From positions 2,735,501 to 2,799,500 of the forward strand of contig JAHRBS010000010.1 of assembly GCA_024305745.1 (NCBI GenBank): a DNA stretch of 64,000 nt, written 5' to 3'. The first letter of the stretch is position 1, and each line of letters begins with the position of its first letter. The DNA is from Polyporus tsugae. Its lineage: Eukaryota; Basidiomycota; Agaricomycetes; Polyporales; Polyporaceae. This document shows positions 32,008 through 43,657 of this stretch, piece after piece. The notes beneath the pieces are model-generated. The model saw only the letters and a program-made list of their open reading frames with translations, did no database searches and was not told the origin of the DNA. The position numbers were made by a program, and so were the translations under genes.

Positions 32008-35000
32008 TCACCGCCAAGTCGGCCTCGAGCCACCAGCGGCGCTCCCGCTCCGGAAGCTGAGGTCCATGCTCACGCTCGCGTTGGGGTCCACGGCCTTCAG
32101 TCGCGTCGTCGCGATGCGGGCAGACGAGACCGCAAGGAGCGACAGCCTCTTCGGCCGCTTCGCCGGCGACCGCTCGCCCAGTTGCACTCGCCTGGGTCCC
32201 AGCCCCTTGCCGACAACAGCAGAAGAACTCCCACCTCCGAGCGACGCGCGGGCCTGTGGGGACAGCTGAGGGATCAGGCTCGACCGCCGCCGTGGGCGCT
32301 CAATACGCATGGGTCCGATGTTCGACCGCCGCCGTGAGCTCTTGCTTGCAGCCTTGGGTGTCTGCGTCCCACGCTTCGAAGGGCTGTTGTGGTGCCGCTC
32401 GCGTGCCGACGAGGTGCTCGACTCGTCTGAGAAGGAGGGAACGCGGTTCAGGCTGCGGTCCGTGAGCGGGGAGACGCGCCGTGGTGAGCCCAGTGCCACA
32501 GATTCGTCGTCCTCGGCGAGGCTGCCCAGCGTCGAGGTGCGCGACCGGGATTTGAGGAACCCGGGATCAAGGCGGCTTGCCCTTGGCCGCTTGCCAGTAG
32601 CCCCTCGGACGGCGGTGCTTGCGGAGAACGACGAGGAGGCGGCAGACGACGTCGAGGGCGCGGAGAAGAGCGTGAAGTCCATACTGGTGTCCGTCTTTTC
32701 GTCCTCCCATTCGCTCTCCGATCCTCCGATAGACATGTTGCGCTGTGAAGTCTCTGCCATCGAGAACGAGGCAGAGCTGGCGTCGGCGGGGGTGACGGAG
32801 ATGACCACCGGTCCCGACCCAGATGCGGCACCCTCACCGCCATCATCGAGGTTGCCCTGCCCGGCGTAGTCCCGCCATTGGACGCCCTTCTTCTTCCCTT
32901 TGTCCTTGTCCGATACGCGCCTGTATGGTCCCGAAGATGGCGCGAGGCTCGAACGAAGTGACTTCCTCGGACTCTTATGCGACTTGCGCAGCGGCGACCC
33001 GCCGACACCAGAACCATACGAGGATGATCGCCTGGATATTTTGGGCTTCTGTTGCTGAGAGACGACAGGGTTGGAAACGACGCGTCCGATGCCAAGGTTC
33101 GCGAACCCTTTGAAGTTGCTGAGGGACGATGCGCTCTCCCGGACAGGTGCGACGGTGTAGGAAGCGATCGAGTGACCGAGGAGTGACTTGAACACCGCAT
33201 CGTTGCCCTCCGCGACGCTCTTCAGTGACAGACTGAGTGACTTCGCAGTCTGCTCAAGCCCATCGCGACCTTCCTCCGTCGCAGCAGTAAGGATCTTCCC
33301 TGCCTCCCCAAGCATGACAGTACAACGTCCAACGAGCCCAACAAGACCGACTAAAGCCTCCGCCTGCGCAGTCACGGCTTCCCGCAAAGCTTCCGTCTGC
33401 GCCTCAGCTTTGGTACGTTCCATCTCCGCCTTGCGCCACCGCGCATCGAGCTTAACGTTGTCCACAGAGACCTCGTCGAGCTTGTCCGACGAGCGGCGCT
33501 CCTGAAGGGCACGGAGGGTACCCTCGAAGAGCGCTCCGGAGTTGCCTGCGCGTTGCACGCGGACGTTCAGTGCGCTTTCCGGCCTGAGGATCTGTTCCTC
33601 CGGACCAGCGAGTGCCTGCAGGAGTGCGCGTTCCGTCTCGAGATCGGGGGAAAGGGGGGTGGCGGGGTCCGCAGCAGCGAGCACGTCCAGCTCGGCCAAC
33701 CGCGCGCGGATGACTTTCAGCTTCGCTTCGGCGGCGGCCAGCTTGCCCGCGCAGTTCGCGCCGTCCGCGATGCTCGGCCGCATCTGCTCCGACTTCAGCT
33801 GGAGATCGCTCTTCACCTTCTCGACCTCGAGTAACGCCTCGCGCCGCTTTCGCTTCTCCGTATCCCGCTCCTGATCGCGCCTCCCCGCGAGCTTCTCCTT
33901 GAGCTCGGCGACTTCGAGGTTGAGCCGGTTGATCGCCTCGACATACTGGCCGACGTGGCGATCGACATTGACGACGTTGCGCGTGATGACCTTGGTCTTG
34001 ATCTTCGTCGCGCGTTCGGCGTAGATGAGCGTGTTGTGCGTGTCGTCGAAATTGGCGCTCGTTGGCGCCACGCAGACGATCATCACCGTCTTGCAGTTGC
34101 CGCCGAGCGAGAATTTGAGCAGCCGAGTGAGTTTGCTGTTTCGGTAGGGAATGTGCCGGACAGCACCTCCGCTTTCGCAGAGGGCGTTGATACAGTTACC
34201 TAGCGCGAGGAGGGACTTGTTGATGTTCGCGCCCTCCACCATGCGCTGGCCCATATTCGTCGTCGCGGCCGCACGCTCACTTCCTGCCAGATCGATGATC
34301 GAGAGGGTCGCCATCGTCTTCTCCTCCGTTATGGCGGCGGTTCGTGGGGCCTGGGTGACGTGCACTTGGAGAACAGCATGCGAACGCGAACTGGTCTCGT
34401 TGGCGTGTGTTGGACTCTGCGTGCGCCGCGAGTTACCAAGGAGAACGATCTCCTTCACCTCGTCGGCATTCGCAGGGTGGAGTTCGGTGAGGCCGACGAC
34501 TTTCACGGACTTGTCCTCTCGTATTTGGAGACCGCCGCGAGGGGTAGGGTGGCCGGGCTCAGCGAGGAGGTCGCGGATCTCCTCGTTGTAGATCTCGAGG
34601 AAGGTGACAATGACGTCGACGATGTGGTCTTCTCTACGATCCTCGATCTCCTGGAAGAGGTCCGCCATTGTGAGGTAGATGATTCCCGGGTCTGAATCTG
34701 TGCCGCTGATTGTATGCGTCTTGCCACAGCCAGTAGCCTGGGCAAGGGACGCGACCATCAGCTGCCCCGAGACGGCTCACCAAAGGGAAGAGGAGCGTAC
34801 GCCATAAGCAAAGATTGTTGTGTTGTACCCGTCCAAGAGGTTGTTCAATAGCGGACGCGCCGTCCCGCCGTAGACGTCTGTTTGTGTTGCGTCATGCCTG
34901 AAGACGCGGTCGAATATGAATCGCCTGTCCTTGTACCTCTTCGTTCCTGGTGGAAGAAAACCCCGCTCCACGAACGCGCGCGTCTGGTCCTTCTCCATGG

Positions 35001-35297
35001 GGTCGAATGTGAGGACGCGGTCGTCAACGATCTGGACAATGTCGCGTAGTGTCGATGTGTTTGCTACGCGTCCGGGTGTGGAGAGTGCACCCTCGCCACG
35101 GATACACGCGTCGTAAACTTGTTGGGGGAGCCGTGCAGCTTCAGACGAGGTGGGGGGACGGACGCGGACTGGAATGTGGTGGCCGCTTCGTTAACATGTG
35201 CTCTCTACATGTTTGTGCTGTTCGCCTCCGGAAGGGGTGGCGGCAACAGATGAAAGGGAGACTTACCGGCAACGGATATGGAGCCAGCAGCGGCCAT
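32008..35297 (-). CDS. KIP3: Kinesin-8 motor (Kip3/KIF18 type)
   Basis: Plus-end directed motor that shortens microtubules and sets spindle length and nuclear position. Start at 35297: MAAAGSISVAVRVRPPTS is completed over the first intron. Exon 2 has DIVQIVDDRVLTFDP and FIFDRVFRHDATQTDVY. After an intron at about 34759-34800 the P-loop is GATGCGKTHTISGT, then NETSSRSHAVLQVHV (switch I), IIDLAGSERA (switch II) and IPYRNSKLTRLLKFSLGG. KTKVITRNVVNVDRHVGQYV is the neck region typical of kinesin-8. The remaining exon is one uninterrupted frame of about 900 codons with coiled coil (LEVAELKEKLAGRRDQERD) and a long Ser/Arg-rich tail, as expected for microtubule-binding tails. Complete, about 1,070 residues. 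Stop 32008-32010. Confidence 0.93.
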
Positions 35298-35493
35298 GGT
35301 GAGGGAGAGACGGGTGTGGGGTAGGGAGTAGTGTTGGCCCTTGTGGTGGGAGCGGGCGTCCGGGAGATGCGGCTGAGGCAAGAGTGAAGTGTTCAACTTG
35401 AGGCTCGCCCTGTCCAAAACCAAACCGCTGCCTCCCCGGCGCCAACGCGTTCTCCCTTCACGTCACCTGACCGCATCTCTCATGAGCGCCTAC

Positions 35494-35501
35494 ATATATA
35501 T
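35494..35501. promoter_or_regulatory. TATA-like element between kinesin-8 and dihydroorotase
   Basis: ATATATAT within CTACATATATATGG, 69-76 bp before the dihydroorotase ATG; the palindromic sequence could serve either gene, but its position suits the plus-strand one. Confidence 0.45.
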
Positions 35502-35569
35502 GGAAAGGCGCTTAACGCGTAGATAGCGTCAATACTCTTCGGCTATCCTAGGGTTGAGCTGTTTCCACC

Positions 35570-36861
35570 ATGTCTGCGTACACAGACACCATCTCCGTGC
35601 CCTCACCGGCAGACTTTCATGTCCATCTACGTCAAGGAGAGCTTGCTCAAGTAGTCACAAAGCATGTCCGCCAAGGTGGATTTTCCCTGGCCTATGTCAT
35701 GGCACGTCCTCCTCTGGTACTCTACCTCCCCCAATGGCCCATCTCATTTCCGCTTAGCCAAACTTGAAACCGCCCGTAACAAATACTGAGCAAGCACTCC
35801 TTTACCGGGCTCAGCTCCAGGCCATCGATCCGTCCGTCGAGTACCTCATGACACTCTACCTGTCCCCGGAACTCACACCGGAAGAAATACGCAAAGCGGC
35901 ACAGGCTGGGATAGTCGGTGCGCCTCGTTGCCGCTCTTCGCCATCCATCTGCCATAACTTCCCCTCACTTACGACCACCATCCCAGGCGTCAAATCATAC
36001 CCGCGGGGTGTGACAACTAACTCCGAGGGCGGCATCGAATCGTACGAAGCTTACTATCCAGTCTTCGCCGCGATGGAAGAGGTCGGCATGGTCCTTAATT
36101 TGCACGGCGAGGTTCCTTCCTCCGTCGCAACCAATGTCTGCGTTCTGAATGCCGAGCCTGCCTTCCTCCCCCACTTGCGGAAGCTGCACGCGCAGTTCCC
36201 CAAGCTACGCATCGTCCTGGAGCATGCGACGACGCGCGCAGCGGTGGAATGTGTCAAGAGCCTGGGGCCGACGGTAGCATGCACGATCACGGCCCACCAT
36301 CTGTCGATGACGGCGGACGACTGGGCGGGGCAGTCTTGGCATTTCTGCAAGCCCGTCGCGAAATACCCTGACGACCGCGCTGCGCTCCAGGAGGTGGTTA
36401 AAGAAGGTGAGTTCCGGGATTTAAACCGTGGCCGGCGACCTTGCGGCGGAGCGCCAAACAACCCTGGCTCTGATCCTGGCGTCCATTCGATAACAGGACA
36501 TCCTCGGTTTTTCCTCGGGTCCGATTCTGCGCCACACCCTCACGAGAGCAAGTCGGCGGCTGCACCGACGTCAGCTTGTGCAGCAGGCGTGTATACGTCA
36601 CCTATCCTGCTGCCTTTGGTCGCGCATTTGTTGGAGTCGTTCGGGGCACTGGACAAGCTGGAAGGGTTCGTGAGTGGACATGGTCGGGCATTTTATGGAC
36701 GGCGTGTCAAGGGAGGGGGCGAACGGATCGTGCTCCGACGGGCGTCGCATAAAGTGGTTGGGATCGAGGGGTACGGAGCGGGAAGGACACAGGTAGTTCC
36801 TTTCTGGGCGGGCAAGGCGATTGGATGGGAGATTGTAGAGGAGACTTCCAAGTCAGAGTAA
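35570..36861 (+). CDS. URA4: Dihydroorotase, PyrC/URA4 type
   Basis: Zinc enzyme of pyrimidine synthesis that closes carbamoyl-aspartate to dihydroorotate. The start at 35570 (MSAYTDTISVPSPADFHVHL) leads to the metal ligands DFHVHLR. Other active-site segments are VMPNLKPPVTNT, GVKSYPRGVTTNS with the carboxylated lysine, LNLHGEVP, LEHATTRAAV and FFLGSDSAPH with the catalytic aspartate. The tail is TQVVPFWAGKAIGWEIVEE, stop 36859-36861. Introns: 35702-35757, about 35919-35988 and 36405-36497. The first intron gives the conserved VMPNLKPP only if a GC donor is used (ATG|GCACGT); a GT donor further on would insert five residues and leave a 38-nt intron. Complete homodimeric class II-type enzyme. 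Confidence 0.93.
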
Positions 36862-37322
36862 CGAGCCGGATGCATTAAACTCCGTAGCAAGCAACTGCGA
36901 TGTACGTTCGTGCGAATTGTGGGACGAGACGTCCAGGATAGATGACAGGAGCCTCGGGAGCGGGCGTCGCGCTGGGACTACTCCCCATCAGAGTGACAGC
37001 TGGGATGGTTGGCTGTACTCGTGGACAGCTGTGCGAGAACAGAGAGCATCGAGCGCAGGAGGATGTCGGAACGTCATAAGTAATAAATATTGACGGGTAA
37101 GTAGCAGCGGCGTGAGAGGAGAGGGCGAGATCTGAGAGAGATCTGGCTGGATCGGGAGAGAGGCACGTGGGGCGGTTGAGGCACGACGATCGCCGACAAA
37201 TGCGGACTGTTGTCGGCCGTCCGAGTGTGCTTTCTGGTGGGCTAGGACTAGCTGGGACCTCTGCGTTAACGTTTACTCCCTCTGTCACCCTGTCTGGCAT
37301 CCATGTCGTCCCTTTCTTGCAA
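36862..37322. other. Intergenic region dihydroorotase/LONRF
   Basis: 461 bp. A minus-strand frame of 224 codons crosses it into the LONRF exon; its composition is that of an antisense shadow. Nothing else seen. Confidence 0.5.
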
Positions 37323-40300
37323 ATGACAGATCCCACGGCCCCCCTCCAGATGCTCTCCGACCCTCCCGCCGACTGTGCCGCGAGCACCCCTGCAAACGGC
37401 AGCCCCCCTTCCGAGCAGAGGGCGAGTGCGGCAGGGGATCGGAGAGAGGAGGGGCATGAGGCAGCTGCCGGGGGTGCGAATCGCGCACAGGACACCAAGT
37501 CGCCCGTCTCAGAGGCCGCGCATCGCCCAGCACGTCGACCGTCTCCCACACTCGGTCCAATAGATCACTTTCCTCACCAGGCCAGTACGCGATCCCAAGC
37601 CCATCACCGCAACCCTCGTACATCTATCCCCTCCTCCCCAACCCCCTCCTCCAATGCCAGTTCCTCCTCCCTCCCCTTGACCGACGAGCCCTGCTTACAA
37701 CCCCATATGCTACCCGACCACCTCCTCCGCGTCCTCCAATGCCCCCTTTGTCCCCCCGCCTCTCTCCTCCGCGCCCCAGTAACCCTTCATTGCGGCCACA
37801 CCTTCTGCGCATCCCACTTTGCCCCCCACAACGTGCCCTCCACCTCTAAAGCACCTGAATCCGCATCATCCCTTCCGCAGTGCCGCCTACCTATATGCTC
37901 GCCTTCTCCCCGTTCCCTCACCACTTTCTCTCACACACCCCCAACTGACGTCACTACGAACAAGCTCCTCGCGCTTCTCGACCGTGCTTCTCGCGAAGGC
38001 ATCCAACCCGATCTCTTTCCACCCCATTTTTCGGACGACCATGACGACCACACTGATTCCGAGCATGAGCTCGAGTCTGACCCCGAACTCGAGTACCTTC
38101 CTATCCTGCCCCAGTCTCCGTCTTCCGGCAGCACCTCCTCTCCCACAAGAGATTCGGCAGACCCCAGCACAGCGCCGGGTTCCAGTTCGCCCAGACGTCC
38201 TCGCTCACCGGAGGCCAGTCCTTGCTTGCATCCTCGCAAGCGCCGCCGGCGACTTCGCATTCCTCCTCCATCCTCCCAGTCCCACGCGCAACCCCACCAC
38301 CGCAACGATCATGACCGATATACCAGTGACCGTCTGGAGAAGGAACTGCTCACAGAACTCTCTTGTGAGATATGTTTCGGGCTGTTTTGGCAGCCCATAA
38401 CCACCCCTTGCCAACACGTGAGTCCCATCCGTTTTCTGCCTCTCACGACCCTTCTCTTTGCATGCGCGAAGGCGATGGCCTGTTCAATGGTGCTCGTCAA
38501 AAGTGGAGCCCTATGTCGCTTTATCATGGTCGCAGACCGTTGCGGTGCTCCATCGCCCAGCGTGCAACGGGCCGTGCCCGAAATTATTTTGCTGGTTCGC
38601 CTATCGCCGCCGGGCGGAATAGCTAGGGCTGTAGCTCGGTGTTGATCACATGCTTTCGGTCCCGAGCGTCGATCGTGCGCCTCATCTGGGACTCCACACG
38701 AGATATGCGGATGCCCGCGCCGCCACATTCGGGGCTTGTGCGCATCCGCGAGCACAGATACCCCTCCGAGTGCTCCATATATGTTCTCCTCCCCTCCGTG
38801 GGGTTGTCTCTGAATAGCAAGGGGTGCGTTTTTCGATGAGAACCCGCTCACGGATGCGTACGAATGCGAATCTCTTGCAGAGCGCAGTGGAAGATGGATC
38901 GGTCGTCCTTGTGTGGACATTGAGGAGACTATGCTGGCGAGTATCTCTGTCGAGGTCGTCGCCACAGGTTGATCCGGACCGTCTGGTGGTACCAGATCCT
39001 CAGGCCTCATTGCCTCCTCCCATCTTCCCTGTCACGATACATGCCCCATCACGTACCTTTCTGTAGTCTTGAATGACGTGATAACGGTACTAACTACTCT
39101 CCTATAACAGACATTCTGCAAACGTTGTCTCTTCCGCTCCCTTGACCACAGCCAGACTTGTCCCCTCTGCAGGCAGAAGCTCCCAGGCTACGACTACTTC
39201 CAGCAGCAACCCTGTAATAAAGTCATCCTGGCTATCAGTATGTGCCTATCATCGGTTGTGAACGCGTTACTGGTTGACCTATATATTGCATACAGTCCTC
39301 CGAGCATTCCCGGAAGCCTACGGGGAGCGTGGGCAGATGGTCGAGGCCGAGGAACGCGATGTCCGTCTCGACACTCCCATTCTCATCTGCCAGCTCGGGT
39401 TTCCGGGCATGCCAACCTTCTTGCATTTCTTCGAGCCAAGGTAATCGTCCTTTATTCCTCTTCGTTTCTCTCGGCTCACCGGTGCCGATGCAGATATCGA
39501 CTCATGCTCCGACGATGTTTGGAGTCTCCCAATCCTTGTTTCGGGATGATCCCGCCGCCTCGGGCAGCGCCTTCGACATCCGCGAATGGGACGACGAGCA
39601 CTGGCAATGACTACGGGATCATGTTGCAAATCAGGAACGTACAGACGTTTCCAGACGGTCGGAGCCTCGTCGAGACGTGGGGTTCGTGGCGCTTCCGGAT
39701 TATGGAGCGCGGCATGCGCGACGGGTATATGCTCGCGCGCATCGAGCGTGTCGAGGACTACCAGGACGAGCTGGACCACAGCGCCTTCGCCCCGGCGGAC
39801 GAAGAAGTCGATGGCGAGCCACGGACGACGATGTCGAACTCTGCTTCTTCCCTCGAAGGTTCTGTGAGTCTGGACGGCGCTACGGGGACCGGCCGGGTTG
39901 GCCACCGGCTCGAGGCCGCTGTCAGGGCAGGGATCGGTGACGTCGTGGTTGACATGCACTCCCTGTCACCGGAACCGTCCTCCCACTCCGCGACGTCTTC
40001 CGCCCCGCTGGAACCATGCAGTGACGCCGGCGCGGGCGCGATCCATACCTCTCCGCTGTCTTTATCCAGGGTTGCGGCTGACGATCGCGACCATGTCCGG
40101 TCCGATAGGGCGGTGCTCTCGGTAGGCGCGCGACAGGTGAATGGCAAGGCCCCCGCATCTCGCCGTCCGCCAACCAACGCAGAGCTTATGGCAAAGTGCC
40201 ATGCGTTCATCGAGCAGACGCGACAGGGCACCCCGTGGGTAGTCCAGCAGCTCAACAACAACAATTTCATCCCCATGCCCACGGATCCCGCAGCGTTTAG

Positions 40301-40659
40301 TTTCTGGATGGCTCTGGTACGTCCTTTCGTACCAGCGTCCTACAGGTCATGGGGCTCACAAGGTCTTGATTTTATCGGCGCAGGCGCTCCCCATCGACGA
40401 GCACGAGAAGGCCAAGCTGCTGCCCATCCGGTCTCCGCGTCTGCGTCTGCGTCTTGTCGTGCACTGGATCGAGCAGCTGAACAGCCAATGGTGAGCATTG
40501 ATTTCGCGTGCCCTCTGCCCGAGTCTGTCTCCTCCTATGTGCGAGTGTGTCTTGGCCTGATGATGGTTATCCCCCACCCCCTCCCCGTTCCAAGGACACG
40601 TGCTTACGCGTCTGCGACTCCTTTGCAGGTGGTTCTCTGGCGGCTGCGTTATTACATGA
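37323..40659 (+). CDS. RING-finger protein with LON substrate-binding domain (LONRF type)
   Basis: Probable E3 ubiquitin ligase. Exons 37323-38417, 39111-39237, 39296-39440, 39494-40316, 40384-40490 and 40629-40659 join in frame to 775 residues. The start chosen is MTDPTAPLQMLSDPP; the frame is open further upstream. An N-terminal RING-like motif has VLQCPLCPPASLL and TLHCGHTFCASHF, with a widened second half. A Ser/Asp/Pro-rich linker follows. The second RING is complete over exons 1 and 2: LSCEICFGLFWQPITTPCQH, TFCKRCLFR and CPLCRQKLPGYDYF. The LON domain reads LDTPIFICQLGFPGMPTFLH (I/L at one place uncertain), FEPRYRLMLRRCLE and GIMLQIRNVQTFPDGRSLVE. It continues WRFRIMERGMRDGYMLARIE and closes FWMALALPIDEHEKAKLL. 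The C-terminus is WWFSGGCVIT. Intron 1 (693 nt) is far longer than any other here. Confidence 0.87.
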
Positions 40660-41344
40660 TGCTGCCCCGTGCGGTCCGGGGGTGGGCGATGCTCTTTGCG
40701 TACGCCGCCCTGCTGTCGGCCGTATACCTCGGCCAGTCAGTAACCCAGCGTGCTGGCGCCAGCGCTGGGAGACTGGGGCACGGTACGTCGGAGGACGGAG
40801 AGCTGTAAGTAAAGTAGCACCGATGGATCGCTGGGCGGCCGGCCTACTTCCTGGACCCGTGGATCCTCCCTGTCGCCTCATGGGTTTTACGCGCATACTA
40901 GTCTTGGGGTTAATCTGCTGTCGCTCGTATTTTTCTCACGTTTAAGTTACTCCCTTGCGTTCCCACTCTTTTATGATGTCGTTATACATCCTCGCGCCGT
41001 GCTCCTTCGCCCATCCCCCTCCGTCTCACGAACGTACTCATTTTGCAACTACTACCGCTGTTGTGCAACACCCTTTTACCATTTCCCACTTCCCACCTTC
41101 CCGTCATCGAACTCACTCCCGTCATCTCCAGCATCGTGCTCCGCTCGAGTCCTTCGCCTACAGTCAGCTTTTTATAGTGCATTGAATGGACCAGGTCTCT
41201 TCCACCCTTAATCAGCGCACCCGGCGGCCGTAGACTGTGCACGGGGGTCCATTTGTGCTGCCCCCAGCTAATGTGCATTCACTTGTTTATTTGGAATGCA
41301 TCCAGTTCTTGCTTCATCTGTCGCTTTATGGTCCAAATCGCTGG
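40660..41344. other. Intergenic region between LONRF and the HNH gene
   Basis: 685 bp without recognisable coding exons. The 5' end of the HNH gene may reach into it, since its start is not fixed. Confidence 0.4.
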
Positions 41345-42803
41345 ATGGTGGTGAACCTCGTACGCCGCCAACGGCAACAAGCTGTGACGTTTTGCGATGC
41401 CACGTGCTCCTCCTGTCAGTGCCTCAACTCAGCTGGCAACACCAACGCGCCTTCTTCTCAGCCCCAAATGACGGCACTACTCTCAGTAGATGAGGCGGAA
41501 AACAAGGGTCTCATCTCACTGAACGACGGAATCACATTGAGCTTATACAGTGAAGTTATCCTACCAGCGGAAAAGGTTGCGAGCCAAGCCGGCAGTAGCG
41601 TCAATGTCATGTTTTCGCGCGTCGTCGGCTACCTCCTCCTTTATCCCCCCTCCAAAGATGCTCGTGTCGTCCTCAAGAACGAAATAGAGCTCTGCAAAGA
41701 TGAGAGCGATAACAATCAGGCTATATACGATCTGGGGCATATGTACGTCAAGCATTTCATTCAAGTCTTCTGTAAGTCCAGCTCCTATCTCTGAGTAAAG
41801 GAAACTCACTGCCGCAATTACAGTCATGAAGCAGACAAAGCTATACACGCCTTCTGAAGATCCTTCGCCTCGTTGCTATGACCTTCTCAAGGAACACATT
41901 CCTGATGGCTCGGAAACCAGACCTCGAGACCACTCGCATGCGAAAGCCGCTGTACGTCGTAACTGAACTTTGCACTCATCACTGGCAACAGTGTAATAAC
42001 CAATAACGAACAGGCCCTCGCACGGGACAATTTCAGGTGCATGCTGTCGGGTCATATCGACCTCCGTTCGTTGGTGGAGGGATTCGTCAAGGAGCGGCAG
42101 CCGGGCAAACGACTTGTGGCAACCAAATGTTGCTATATATTTCCTGAATCGCTCTGCCAATTTGAGAGCGAGAATGGCAAGACGAACACATCGAAGGCGC
42201 ATGTCGCAAATCTCATTACATCTTCAAGTGTGTTGGCTAACGTGATTGACATCTCTCTGGAAACGTCAGGTGTCGACCTTCCGGGCCATCTTAGAACGTT
42301 TTGGCTACCAGGAAGTCTGCAGGAACCTTCAGCTTGCTAGTGGAACTGTGGAGGCGACTAATGGGCACCATCATCTGGAAAACATTATGACGCTCACCAC
42401 CGATCTCCATGACAAGTTTGATGCCATGCATACGTGGCTGGAAGGAATACCTGATAAGGTGAGGCTTCTTTATCGCAAAGCTTGCACTCCGAGTCTAGTT
42501 ACATCTTGTGCACAGCCCAAAGTCAATACACGGTCCGCGTTGCAGCACCGGTCATGCATTGCGACTTGGACAGTACTCTAGAGACGGTGAAATTCGCCAC
42601 AGACACCAGTTATCCCCCCCCCTAATCCATTGTATCTCCACATCCGCGCTGCATGTTGTTCTATCGCGCATATTTCTGGTGCAGCGGAGTTCCTCCATTT
42701 GGCTCACCGCAGTATGGAAAAGCTGAAAGGCTTGGGTGAGGATGGGGAATCCGCTGATGTTCTAACATATGCACTTCTCAGTCTCGAAGAGCCTACTACG
42801 TAG
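41345..42803 (+). pseudogene. HNH_2-type nuclease domain gene with frame breaks
   Basis: Member of the HNH_2 (PF13391-like) family that is multiplied in mushrooms; biological role unknown. Spliced exons give a helical N-terminal part (NEIELCKDESDNNQAIYDLG, KQTKLYTPSEDPSPRCYDLL) and the domain ALARDNFRCMLSGHIDLRSL. KLVATKCCYIFPESL-like RLVATKCCYIFPESLCQFES is followed over an intron by VSTFRAILERFGYQEVCRNL and HHHLENIMTLTTDLHDKFDA. The next exon reads QYTVRVAAPVMHCDLDSTLE only in a frame one base off from the splice at 42459-42515. A run of nine C at 42614-42622 then puts a TAA directly behind SYPPP. With eight C the frame would run on through HISGAAEFLHLAHRSMEKLK to a stop at 42801-42803. Start at 41345 or 41468 is uncertain. 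Could be a real pseudogene, or partly a homopolymer sequencing error. Confidence 0.6.
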
Positions 42804-43067
42804 CTTACTTTGCTTATGTCCCCCTATTTGTCATTTACTGCAGTACTCACTGCGTGAGGGGGGTACTTTGTTCGCCCCGTCCGAGATGGGGTGGACAACA
42901 CCACGCCCCGCAGTTCGATGGTTGTTCCGGGTGTACTCAGAGACTTCGTGCAACTTCGTGTAGAGATTTGCGATGTGGCATACCTATTCTAGGTTGTTCA
43001 GGGCAGCACGAGGTCATATTGTATACATGAGCAACTGTGGTCATGGACGAGGCGGCTGCCATATGGA

Positions 43068-43425
43068 TTGCAAGTTCAACTCCCTCTGGAGCTCGTCTGC
43101 ATGATCATCGAAACAGCATCGCACAAATTTACCACATTCTACGGCGCCGAACCCCTCGCGTCCTACTGCCGCATCTGCCGCGCCTGGAAGAAGGCCCAGG
43201 CAAGCCCTCCTCTACAAGGTCTTCAGACTCTGGGACGACCAGCGGTTCGACCACTTCCGCGACTTCCTCGCCGCGACCCGCGCATCGCGCGCTACTTCCA
43301 CGGGCTGCTCTTCTAAACGTTTCATCATGTTCGACGCATGCAAGACGGTCTTACGAGAGCATTTCCTCAACAGCGTTGTCGATGGTGGTGTGTTACGATT
43401 CGAGGAATCCAAGTTCCCGCTTTAA
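43068..43425 (+). pseudogene. Degenerate F-box-like gene fragment
   Basis: The first frame reads LPLELVCMIIETASHKFTTF and LASYCRICRAWKKA, a clear F-box-like helix set. The usual continuation (RQALLYKVFRLWDDQRFDHF, then RDFLAATRASRA and CKTVLREHFLNSVVDGG) is found one base out of frame, after a break within 43194-43200. No intron with usable sites bridges it, and no leucine-rich C-terminal half follows. The segment lies beside the intact F-box gene of the other strand and behind the damaged HNH gene. It looks like a truncated and frameshifted relative of mushroom F-box proteins. Confidence 0.6.
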
Positions 43426-43657
43426 AACTGGAACCTCTGGACTGCTGCTGCCTTTCAAGTTGTTACGTTGATGTCCGTCGTAAGTAGTCTATTTGGTATT
43501 TCAATAATGATATTGAGCCAACCTGCACGTATTCTGACCCCTCTTATTTGATGCCCTGATCACTCCCAACGTGACAAGGTCGAAATGAAAATGAGATTTC
43601 GATACTGTTCGAAAAGGTCACCTAGTTCATGCTTCGAACCGTCCGTCAGAAGGTCTC

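Noticed and set aside
32448..33200. 250-codon minus-strand frame
   Set aside because: Alternative frame of the kinesin-8 tail exon; the true frame is continuous and carries the coiled-coil part.
36875..37549. 224-codon minus-strand frame
   Set aside because: Lies antisense to the start of the LONRF exon; its Ser/Pro/Ala composition mirrors the complementary coding strand and it has no domain.
38309..39010. 233-codon antisense frame over the long LONRF intron as a nested gene
   Set aside because: No recognisable domain and it overlaps the end of a coding exon; kept only as part of the intron finding.
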